From: Fragilaria crotonensis | Taxonomy: Eukaryota > Bacillariophyta > Fragilariophyceae > Fragilariales > Fragilariaceae | Direction: 5' to 3' | Assembly: GCA_022925895.1 (NCBI GenBank) | Contig: JAKSYS010000305.1 | Span: 1 to 64,000 of the forward strand | Length of the DNA stretch: 64,000 bases | Shown here: in pieces, positions 32,557 through 43,228 of the stretch | Layout: each line of letters begins with the position of its first letter | Numbering within the stretch: the stretch's first letter is position 1 | Position numbers and translations under genes: made by a program | Notes under the pieces: model-generated | What the model was told of the DNA's origin: nothing | Seen by the model: only the letters and a program-made list of their open reading frames with translations | Database searches by the model: none

Positions 32557-35500
32557 ATGGAAATCACTCCTATAGAGCAAGAAGAATGCACGTCAACCGC
32601 AACTGACATCTTCTATTCTCAAGCAGAGAAGGAGAATTTACATCTTATCAAGAAGGAATTTGACGGAGAGTTCCCTGTCGGAGCTGTGTTTGCAACAAGG
32701 AGGGACCTGATCGATGCAATGCGTCAAAAGGCAACGAAGTTTGGATTCTTTATTGTTGACCGCGGAATGGCAGCTTGTTGTTCTGAAACAACATCAAGGG
32801 ATGCCCAGGATGCACGAAAACAGCTAGGACGGGAATTGGCTGCTCAGAGAAATGGAAAAACCTATATGCCGCGAAAATCTGCAAGATCAAAGTGTGGGTG
32901 TGAATTCAAGATTAACTTTACCGGGATGAAGGGCAGTGAACTGGGAGGAGTTAGAATATCGCATGTGCAATTTATGCACGGAAAGGGGTGTAAGCCTTCA
33001 GGGGAACAATTCAAGGCAGCATGGACTAGTGGTGGACATGCATCAAGGCACCTTGCCCGCACTCAGAATCTTAAGCTGCACACCATTGTCCAGCTTCTTG
33101 CAAGTGAACAGAAGCCAAGTGCCAGAATGATGAGAGGTTTGCTTCGCGATATGTTGCCAAAAGATTTTGACGTGTCCAGCAAATTCATAAATAATGTGAA
33201 GACCAAGGTCAAGTTGAAGCTGATGAATGGTGACTTTGATCTTCTCCTGTCGGAAGGAAGAGTCTCAGAGGGAGATGTGGAGTTCATTTTAAGTCCTAGT
33301 GACAATCTACCTCCAGAGTATCTGTCTGTTGCGCAGGACATCGCAAATGAGACATTAAAGGAGGCACTCTCTGATCCCGGAAGTATGTGCTTGGTGGTTC
33401 AATACCTCTGTCGACTGCATCAAGAGGATCCATCTTTTCTCTTTGACATTCAACGTGATCAGAATGATACAATGGTTGGAATTTGCTGGCAAACAGCCAC
33501 AATGAGGTTTGACTGGGACACCTGCGCCTCCTCGATTGCATTAGACGGTATGAAACGCAAGCTAAACAGCTTTTGTTACCCGTACATTGCTGTCACTGGT
33601 ATTGATGGATATGGCCACATGGTTGTGTGTGCCGAAGCCATTGTGATATCTGAGCGGATCGAGGCTTACGCATGGCTGCTTCGGTGCTGCAGTAACTTTT
33701 CATGCAAACGAAAGCTAGACAGCATTCATGCTATCTTTGGTGATGGATTAGTAACTTGCGACAGTCTGCTCGCATCCCTTGGCATTCAAGATTCATGTTC
33801 CCTCCTTGATGATGTGCACCATTTATTGTCCCCTGAGTGCGGTACATGGTTTAAACAATTTGGAGCCAGCAGATGGAACCACTATGGTGGATTGCTGCGA
33901 TCTTTGGTTTTTGAGTCCTACTCCTTGGATGCCTACGAGACTATAAGGTCCAAGATTCTAGCAATGATGGATTGTCGTGGTGAGCCTCAAAGTCTCTTAA
34001 ACTATTTCAACAACGTCATTCATGTTGCAAGGAGAAGATTTGCACGCTACTCTGTCAATGCAATACCCTGTAACGAAGAACGTCTTGGATCTTCAATTGC
34101 GGAGGCTAACCATTCATCTTATGTTGCTCGCATCGGGGGTGGTAGCTGGGATGATCCTGCAATGCAGGTTAAGGACTGCATCCTTCGCATGCAAGAGCTC
34201 GCCAATAAGAGGGCAAGTATCCGAGACCAGTACAGGCGACAGAGTGCAGCAAGCAGTCACACCACATGCGATAAAACCCTTGCCCTTATGCTTGTTAAAC
34301 TGTCAAAGCGCGGATTCAAGATCTGCAAAGAAGAATACAAGAAATCATCAGGATACTACTGCTCACTGCTGAGTGGTGGCGGAGAACAAAAGGAAGTGCG
34401 ACGGATTGGGGATTCATCCCAAAGGGCTCGCCTTGTCAATGGATCTAAGTGCTCATGCAATGTCTTCGTTGCATATCAGATTCAATGTCGACATCTCTTT
34501 GCATTTCATGGTGAAGAATTCAAGCTTGGGCTCGTTGATTCCAAGTTCCACGCCCAGCCATTGTCAGTATCGTCCCGAATCCAGATTACACCACTATCCT
34601 GTCAGCTTGGTCTGTAACCAGGGACCCTTACATTGGCAGTCTCGGCGATAAGTTGTTCTGTCGGCAGACTGCTCCTGTGCTGTCAAGCCCACCCAGAAGA
34701 CCTACAAGCCTGCCGGCAGAGAAGATGGATGCGAAGACAATGATCCTTTCCAAGACTATCATGATGCTGGGGAAGGAGATGCGATGTGCATTTGGAAAGA
34801 ACCCGACCTTGAGAGTATCGAACACGATTCTTGCATTCTCGTCAACAACACAGCAACTTCAGTTCTACCGGTAGTCAGGAAGAGGAATGTGACCTTCCGC
34901 GATTTTACTGATGTTGCGAACAGTGTTGCAAATCTAGCACTAAGTCTTCCAAATGAAGATGCAAGAATGGAATGCCTAGGTGTCTTGGTTCGGATGAGAG
35001 ATGCCTTGAGTTTGTCCGCCAGTGGCCAGCAGCAAACTTCTTCCGTTCCATTTCTTGGATTTATGTCGTCTGCTGAAGAATTTCTTGGGGCATTCGGGCC
35101 GAATGCCGAATCTCGGAAAGAAGGCATATTTGCTGAACACCACAACAGTAATTTTGAGATGCAGCGACACAATATCGGTAAGGTTCGGCAGAAGCGACTT
35201 AAATCACTGAACGAGAGGAAAGCACACGGAGCAAAAAGCAGCGGACCCTTGTCGATGGAACTCTCTCAAAACCTTGTTCCTCATTTGGCTGATGCACGTA
35301 GCAGGCAGGCACAATGTTCGTATTGTGGTTCCTGTCAGCACACGATCAAGCGGTGCTCTAAGATGGACAAGGTGGCTTTTGTTGGGAAGAAGAACAGTGC
35401 CTCCTGGAATCGATGGTATCGTACGTTGGGGAATCAAAGTCACCACGATGTAGTTGTGCCCAATGCTGGGTGCACCTTGAAACTTAATCGAGAGCTCCAA

Positions 35501-35959
35501 CAAGACATTCCATCTCCCTCTCAGATTATTCGTCATCTGTCCATTAAAGCAGTCTTCTATTCTTCAGAGGCTATCGAGTTTATGTCGCGACCTACCAGCA
35601 TATACAGATCCAAGAATCTGCAGAACACCCACATTCCATCTCCGGACAACAATATTGTTGAACTCCAGCTTATTGAGCGCGGTGGAAACTTTGTTGTAAA
35701 GCAACATGAAACTGCTTGCAGGGTCGACAGGAAGTTAATACCACTTTTTATACACAAGCAAAGACAGTTCAGAAATGGATGGAGAAAGCATCCAGCGATT
35801 CACACTTGTTTGTTTACGTCAAAGCAAAGGAAACATAGGTCCTTGAAGAGTGCCGTCCAACAAGAAAGCGAAGGCATATGGAACGAACCACCAAAGCGTA
35901 TGACATTCCCTTGGTTCTCCATTTGGTTCCGCTTGGACAAGCAACTGCAACAGATTTAA
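32557..35959 (+). pseudogene. MULE transposase (FAR1-like, MULE core, SWIM, zinc knuckle), frameshifted
   Basis: The first frame (32557-34617) gives 686 aa from ATG. A FAR1-like DNA-binding region lies at about residues 40-150 (SKCGCEFKINF ... GKGCKPSGEQF). The MULE core follows at about 300-450 (ASSIALDGMKRKLNSFCYPY, ITVTG-like IAVTGIDGYGHMVVCAEAIV). A SWIM finger comes next (Cys632, Cys634, Cys644, His646 in SKCSCNVF...QCRH). After the SWIM the natural frame moves to one giving ILSAWSVTRDPYIGSLGDKL (34596 on) and again, by about 34710, to the frame that runs to 35959. That frame contains a CCHC zinc knuckle (CSYCGSCQHTIKRC, near 35314). Together this would be one protein of about 1,130 aa broken by two 1-nt shifts. 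Confidence 0.75.
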
Positions 35960-36042
35960 TAGTGAGAGCCTATATGTACCAACAAAGGAGCAGCGATAGC
36001 CACCACCTTCTTCCACCACGTTAAAAACACATTGCGTCCGTA

Positions 36043-37975
36043 CTATGCATTCGTTGCACTCCGCTCCGCCATATCCCGCCGCAACGATATGGTTCTTCCA
36101 GCCTGAAGGACACTCTCCTTGGCGACACTGAATGAACCAAAGCACAAGTTTGGTTCCTCTGGGCCATTTGTTTGCCCTGTAGTGTGCAATGATGTACAGT
36201 GCCGAAGCACTCGTCCATCCCAACTGATAGCAACACCATGTGACAGTTTCACAGCCAGGCCCAAAAAACGATTCCCATTCCCATCAACACCCACAACATT
36301 TGGCATTAGGAAGAACCAATTTTTTGCTGCCCCAGGAATTGTCTCGGTCCACACTGCAAAGCCCTGCGAGGCATCACCACAATCAAAATGGGATGCATTG
36401 CCCAGGTTGACACTCATGTCAACCGAATACCCAACACGGCCAAAATGACCATCACCCCCCATTGGTGACACGGGAAGCAGGCCACTATCTGCCTCCAAGT
36501 CCTGGATGACGGTGAGGACATCAGGAAAGCAATGCCGACCCACAAGTGCCAGCGACCGAACAAATTCGCGCAACACCTCATCAGGAACCAAAGCATTTGT
36601 TGTGTAACTGCTCGTTGACACGCCGTCCTTGTGTACCCGAGTTCCAATGGGGTGCATGGTCCCAACATCCCCCCTCCCATTCCTCGCACCGCCAACGGCA
36701 CGTTCACGGGCAACAACCGCATTGTGGGAGTTGATGTTATCCAATGCTCTGCCCACCAACTGCCGACCCCCATTGTCAAGAAGTGACAGAGAGTTTCTGA
36801 TAAGAATCGCAGTCTTCCTGCCTTTCATGTCACACCGATCAGGAGATCCACCATAACATCAAGAATTGGAGTGACACACGGGTCCACAATGCAGCACGTA
36901 GACGGCACACAAAAGTAGTGGCATCCAACTGCATAGTGACCCCCACCATAGCGCACAGAGTTCGATCCGGCTAGCCGGAGGTTGTACAAGGCTGCCCGAT
37001 CAGCAGCCGACCACTCGCATGGACTTCCATCGAAGACATCCGGAGGCAAAGCCGGTCCGTCAGCATCGTGCAGCTGCCTAGCACACCGAATTAATCGATG
37101 CTGGTGCACCCCTTCAATATGCGATCTAACTGTCAGCGACACCCTCCATGCAGAACTACGATGATGCAGGCGTTTCACATAACCTCCCTGCCCGAATTCA
37201 CTTCCACCACTAGCCAATCGTAACCAACTCAAGTCCAGTGGAATAAGGGAGTTTGCACGACCAACTGCATTACTCCGACGCTCCCGAGCACAGTAGAAGG
37301 CCCTGCCGACGGAATGATTGCGATCACTGTTCTGAAACTCCCGTCTGCACAGTCTGCAATTTCTTCAGGTCCAGAACATCCAACAGGAACAACAGTCCCT
37401 GCCCGTATGGCATGTTCCCTCACAACAGGGACATATGAGCAATTCAAGATAACATCCATCACTATAAAATTGTGATGGAATGGGGTTGTGACCTCTGATT
37501 GATAGAACACATCCTCAAGCGAGCCCAATTGTTCGATGTGGAAGCCAGGCAACTCAGCACCCCCAGGAAACCATGCATATAAGCCATGGAGAGCACCCCA
37601 AATCCAACGTACGGGGGTCATGCATAGCATAGGTTCACCAGCATGCAATGCACGCGCACCCGGTTCAGTCACATATTGAGAGAAGGACTCCCCAAACCCG
37701 GCTCTGAAGTCTCCAGGCAAACACTTGAGTAACACAGCCAAAACCTGGGCCTGAGATGGACATGATTTACGAGCTCTCCTGACCCGTGGTAACACCCCTG
37801 GCACCCTACTCGCACCCTGTGACATCTGTGCCGCACTAACAAGCCTTGGTGTGTCCCCAAGATTAAGGATCGATGAGCGACAAGGATTTGTTTGCCCACT
37901 GGCGCTCAGGAGATAGTTGCTGGCATTCACGGGAAACTCCCCCACTCCCTCCATACGTTCATTGCCCCCATCCAT
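36043..37975 (-). pseudogene. second MULE gene: candidate 2-oxoglutarate/Fe(II) dioxygenase-like protein, frameshifted
   Basis: Three minus-strand segments (to 37229, 37232-36825, 36828-36043) overlap by 4 nt and read as one protein of about 650 aa once two small indels, near 37308 and near 36845, are allowed for. The last segment has the pattern of a double-stranded beta-helix oxygenase. An H-x-D pair occurs in NLGNASHFDCGDASQGFAVW (His codon at about 36390-36388). A distal His follows 63 residues later in HGVAISWDGRVLRHCTS (about 36201-36199). That spacing and order fit 2OG-Fe(II) dioxygenases such as the TET/JBP group, known in some fungal transposons. The assignment is inference from motifs. 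The N-terminal half (for example LLKCLPGDFRAGFGESFSQY) is unrecognised. Confidence 0.5.
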
Positions 37976-38024
37976 CCTTCCACAAACTCCAGCCACCGTA
38001 TCCTTCAATGAGAAAATTTCTCAA

Positions 38025-38825
38025 GTATCTTGTTGATCAGAAGGCAACGTCGTTACAACAATTTGAGCAAGTCAGAAAGAAAGCTGCGGGTCGAAACCAC
38101 TGTATGGCAGTGACAACCACAACGTTCAGTCGTCGTTGATCACAATTGATGATAACGCAGTAACCCAATGATGACGTCCAGCAGCAGTCAAGAGCGTTAC
38201 CGATTTGCGTCCAACAATTTGCGCAACTCAGAAAGAAAGCTGCAGGTCGAAACCACTGTATGGCAGTGACGACAGCAATGTTCAGTCGTCGTTGATCACA
38301 ATCTAGGACAGCACAGTAGCCTCAACGATGACGTCCAGCACAGCAGCAGAGAGCGTAACTGATTTGCGTCCAACAATTTGCACAACTCAGAAAGAAAGCT
38401 GCAGGTCGAAACCACTGTATGGCAGTGACGACAGCAACGTTCAGTCGTCGTTGATCACAATCTAGGACAGCACAGTAACCCCAACGATGACGTCCAGCAC
38501 AGCAGCAGAGAGCGTAACCGATTTGTGTCCAACAATTTGCGCAACTCAGAAAGAAAGCTGCAGGTCGAAACCACTGTATGGCAGTGACGACAGCAATGTT
38601 CAGTCGTCGTTGATCAAAATCGAGGACAACGCAGCAGTAAGCCCAATGATGATGTCTAGCACGGGACTGCGACAGAGAGGGTAGCTGATTTCCGTCCAAC
38701 AATTCACACCGCTCGTGTTCAACGATTTGCTCAAGTCAGAAAGAAAGCTGCAGGGCGAAACCACTGTATGGCAGTGACGACAGCAACGTTCAGTCGTCGT
38801 TGATCAAAATCGAAGACAACCCTCA
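38025..38825. repeat. about 159-bp subterminal tandem repeat of the MULE
   Basis: Five units are marked by AACCACTGTATGGCAGTGAC at about 38095, 38251, 38410, 38569 and 38759, giving spacings of 156, 159, 159 and 190 bp. Each unit also contains CAGAAAGAAAGCTGCAGG and GTTCAGTCGTCGTTGATCA. Degenerate outer units explain the spacing differences. The array lies between the 5' end of the dioxygenase-like gene and the right TIR. Confidence 0.85.
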
Positions 38826-39228
38826 ATGATCCCCTTGGCAGATAGTAGTCAATGGGGATTGTGTTGTCTGACACCAACACAAATCAAAACGGAGCAATGA
38901 GAACAACACAAGCAGCAGCATCAACAGTAAAAATATTATAATGCTGCAAAATGGTGGCAAAATAAGTGCAACATTGTACTCCGAGTACCTTGCAGTACTC
39001 TGAGTACGAACGTATACTACAGCCGCTTCCAGAATTTCATGCCTCCCGTACATAGCAGTACAATTGTAAGGCATGCCAAGAGTTTGGGTTCGAAATTTTG
39101 GAAACCGGGCCGGCGCCAATCTTGCCATGTAAGAGAGATACACATGAATTTTTCTATATGAAGACGTATGTTTCTTTTTTTCATTTAAAGACGGGGGTGC
39201 AAAAATTCATTGACGAGGAGACTCGACA

Positions 39229-39300
39229 TGATGACGTTGCAGCGGAATATGATTGGGTTAGCGCTTTGATAGCGCATTAGTTGTTAGCGCATTAGGCACT
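39229..39300 (-). repeat. right TIR of the MULE
   Basis: This is the reverse-complement partner of the left TIR. On the minus strand it reads AGTGCCTAATGCGCTAACAA, then CTAATGCGCTATCAAAGCGC and further, ending near AACGTCATC. Confidence 0.8.
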
Positions 39301-39589
39301 CTCAGTTCAAGTTCAAGCCTGTTTTGACTCTTCACAGAACTGGATATGAAGAGTGTGAAATGCGAAAATTCTGTGCGGTACTACCGGTAGTAGTTTTTAT
39401 ATCCAGTTCGTACTTTTACCGGTATTGTGATCGTGCTGTCGTGGAGTACCACCGTATGCATACTTGTGCGCTAAACAACTACCGGTAGTACTAGGTTTGC
39501 ACTCTCCAGTACCGTAGATTATTGATTCTTCTCATAAAGAACACACACACAAGCATGTGGTCATTTCCTATTTCTCAGAACTTGTAGAC

Positions 39590-42491
39590 TATGGCGCTTG
39601 CTGAGATTGACTTCTTGGAAGCCATTCTTCCCAGCTTGGAAAATCATGTTTGGTGTTTCATGTGTGGGGGTTGAGGGATATCACTTCCCAGATGAGACTC
39701 ATTCAGTATGAGGGCATCACAACCGTTGGGGACCGGGCTAACTACACAAATGATGAACTTGATACGGTGGCTGATTGCATCTCCTAGCATACTCCAATGA
39801 ATGCCCATGTTCAGATGGATTTTGGTTGGACCAAAGCTCTGAAGGCAATCACCCATTGGGTCCTATTGAAGATTTGTGAAGGAGTCAATTGTGATTTGCA
39901 TGGACTGATGCAGCAAAGGATGATTGCAGAACTTCTCAGTGGGTTGAATGCAAAGTGAGGCAAAGAAAGACTTTGACTCAATGCTTAATTATCCTGACCC
40001 CTATACCTCAGACAACTTTAAGAATTGGATTAAGTAAGAGCTTGAGAACAATCTTGACTTGAGAACTGGCAAGCCTTGCTGTGTGCCATTGAGTTATGTG
40101 ATTTGCACTGCAGAAGCAACCTAACCCAGCTGGTGCAATGAATGAGTACACTTGTGCATTAGTATGGGTGTCATCATTTGGAACGCAACAACATTGTGAT
40201 GATAATAGTTGGGTACTTGTATCTAGTATTGTGTCCTTGAAAAAAGTTGCCAGAAATGGTTAACCTCTATAATTTGTTTTTACAAAAAAATTATGATGAA
40301 AACAGTGAAGGATACCACTTCTTACTTACTGTAACCGATGGCACAACCTGGTTAGAAAAGGTCAGAGATGGTGACCGACAAGCTGCACATTTGCTCCTCC
40401 AAGAACACTAGTATGTCGGAGAAGCTTACAATATTCACGGGGCAGCATTTGCATAGGGCAAGCTTGAGGCTCTGTTTTGGAGAAACAAGGTGTTGTTCCC
40501 ATTTGAGAATATCCTAACCCGTATGAATGAAGCACCATTGAAAGAACTCAAAGATGCTGGACAACGTCTTTGGCCGCAGCAGCAGGTGCAGTGGTTACTT
40601 CTCCGGGTCAAGAATCATGACATTCAGGTGCAAACAATGTTGGGAATTATTCTTGATCATTATCTCACTGATTTTGACGCAGCATGTCTCACATTGTCGT
40701 GAACAGGAGTGTCAACTCGATTCACCAATGTTGAGAGGAACCGCTTCAAGTACAGTATTGGTGCTGTGTCAGCTAACTCTGGCTGTGGTGGATTAGGCCG
40801 GAGACGCTGTAAGCACAGAATGGGATGTCATTCTAGCTAATGCTGGAGGTCACCATTACATCGTGGTGAACGGGGTTTGATGTCACTAATATCTCTTGCA
40901 AGTTTAAATCATATGAATAGGGTAAGGTGGAGCTCATTGCTACTCAACATACGTACACTTACCAGCAATGTGAATTCTTGAGCGGCCGTGGCGACTGCGA
41001 TGGGCATGCTGGTGACCGTGGAGGTCGCAGTGGCCGTGGTACACAGTTACTGGCAACAATGCCAATTCAACTAACACTGATCAGAATCGGACGGTCGGGG
41101 CGGTGAATACGAATGACATCGTTGAATAGCTAAAGCGGTTCAGCATCTTCTATTACTACTAACAGTTCAAACACCTCGTTGTCGACCAATACAAAACTTT
41201 GATCACAGTAGCCTCAGCGTTGGACGTTTCGGACCCGAATGTGACAACTCACTCGTATCCCCACTGTCAAGGGATGACCCCAAGGCCATGGGGCTGCTGG
41301 GGATTTCAGTCCTCAATTCTACAAACAGGTAGTGATCTGTTCATGTGCTTGAAACGAGATACTCAATTGTGCTTTGAACTGTTGCAAATACTAATTACCA
41401 GTCGTAGATTATCATGCTGACACTTGTGTTGCTGGAAAAATTGCTGTATTGATGATTTCACTGGTGAGCATTGTGATGTAAATCCTTACTCAACAGAAAA
41501 TAAAACAAATATCCCCATTGTCAATGCAGCCATCAACTGCCTGTATGAATCCAACTACTGGTGAAACAATCATTTACTTTTCACCCCAGTACTTTGGTTC
41601 AGAAAGAAATTATTGAAAACCCCAACAAGAATCAAAGTCAAGTGCGAACATTGCAGCGGCATTAAATGAATTCATGGATGATGCAGGGATTCCAGACACC
41701 TTTGTCTGTGATTTTGCTAGCGAACAAACCGGTACGAATATGGATTTGATGAAATTTATTTGTCGATTACACAAAAAACGATTGGAAAAAGGCCGTGGAT
41801 CAACCAAAACCACTGTGCCGAAACTGAGATCAGAGAAATCAAAACGAAATGAAACGATCATATGTGTGATGCCAATGTTCCTACACAACTGTGTGATTAT
41901 GGCCTAGTGTACACTGCCAAAATCCAATCTCTCTTAGCCCAGGGAGTGAACCAGAGGCCAAGTATTGCATGCATAATGGGATGAATGGTGGGCATATCAG
42001 AGTGGCTTGACTGCTTTACGTTTCACAATCGGGAGTGGTATTGGTATAAAACGAAACTGATGTAGATGAAGAACATGCTTGGATTGGTTGCTGGCTAGGG
42101 ATTGCGCACCGTATTGGAAGCAACATGACTTATTGGATCCTAACAGCCGCTGCCTACATCAATGTGATGAGATTGACCGTTCAACATATAACTGTGGCGG
42201 ACACGGCAACTGATTCCATCAAAACCCGTGTGTACGATTTTGATGACAGATAACTTACCCATTTAAACAAAGAGAACTTCATGATAGATCATCCAGGATA
42301 TGTGTTTTATCTCCAAGATAAGATGGTGCTGACCCTCAAACAACACCCGACGATGCTGCTATTCCTCAGGATGCGGAATATGGGGACATGATGCAGCCTA
42401 CAAAGCTTGACGCTGATGACACTAAGTTTATAACATTAGATAAGTACATCGGTGCCAAGCTCTTGGTGAATAATAACAGAAAATCAGCATC
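39590..42491 (+). mobile_element. degenerate Ty1/copia remnant (gag to integrase), plus strand
   Basis: Coding traces in several frames follow copia order. Gag-like segments are at 40490-40702 (MNEAPLKELKDAGQRLW, QWLLLRVKNHDIQVQTMLG, TDFDAACLTLS), continuing as FTNVERNRFKYSIGAVSA. Protease/integrase-side traces appear around 41199-41420. Integrase-like sequence runs at 41674-41907 (DDAGIPDTFVCDFASEQTG) and about 42080-42250 (GCWLGIAHRIGSNMTYWIL, TVQHITVADTATDSIK). Many stops and shifts show it is dead. It is cut off at 42491, where copy 2 of the segmental duplication begins, so RT and RNase H are absent. Confidence 0.7.
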
Positions 42492-43203
42492 AATCTGTAC
42501 TTTCCAGGGGGGGCACCCTATCTCGCCACTGTTAAGGATATGTATCAGGTGCGTGTCCTCTACTCTCCCCACCCGTTGTCGTAAGCAAGACGATTCTGAC
42601 AAACCTGACACGCCAGATTTCTCAAAAATGGAGCGAGTTCGTCCCGCTTGTGCACCAGCAATATCCTCACTTGTTAGCCGAGATGTTCGCCTTCTGCATT
42701 GCTGCAGCACACCTCGAACTCAGGCATCAGCTTGTTGATTCACTGATGATCAGTGACACCGATTCCAGCGGAGAAGGATGGCCCCTGATTGATAAGATTC
42801 CAAAGGAAGAAATGTGTGATTTTGCTCGACATCCAGACCATGAGCACTTCCCTTTACCATCCGTCGTGCATATGTGTCAGCGATACTGCGTTGGTCTCGA
42901 TTGGTTCTTTGGAAAGCGTCGATTCCCCACAGATTTTTTTGAATGTGACAAGCCTTTGCTACAAGAACCACCTGGTGACTTGGCGACCGCATTTGACTTT
43001 AAAAGACCTCCAAACGCTCCCGTCCGCACTGCACTGACACCCAAAATCGCCAGTCGTGAAGCATTCATGGTGTGCTTCCTCACTCGGCAAGTTAATGACG
43101 CGCGGCGACCTTCTATAAACAGCAATCATGCTCTGGGAGAGCAAACTACAGCAAGTCCAAGAAGATGGTGGAATACTTTAGGCAGTACCACCCGGAGGGG
43201 GCA
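42492..43203 (+). pseudogene. 3' fragment of the glycosyltransferase gene (duplication copy 2)
   Basis: Homology to the gene at 27563-29184 starts in the last 57 nt of exon 1 and covers the intron and exon 2. There is no promoter, no start and no N-terminal part, including no DxD motif. A 2-nt insertion at about 43102 (GACGCGCGGCG versus GACGCGGCG in copy 1) shifts the end of the frame. It is a truncated, non-functional copy. Confidence 0.9.
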
Positions 43204-43228
43204 TCGAAGTAGCGATGTATATCTAGCC

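Larger units (their letters stand above)
32242..39307. mobile_element. Mutator-like element (MULE), 7066 bp, with long TIRs and 10-bp TSD
   Basis: The segment interrupts the right end of duplication copy 1. Copy 2 shows the uninterrupted site: CAAGTTCAAG followed by CCTGTTTTGAC at 46259-46279. In copy 1 CAAGTTCAAG occurs on both sides of the insert (32232-32241 and 39308-39317), a 10-bp target duplication in the MULE range. The ends form imperfect inverted repeats of about 70 bp containing TAATGCGCTATCAAA and CGCTAAC motifs. Contents are a MULE transposase (+), a second gene with dioxygenase-like motifs (-), and about 159-bp tandem repeats near the right end. Both genes have frameshifts. Confidence 0.9.
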
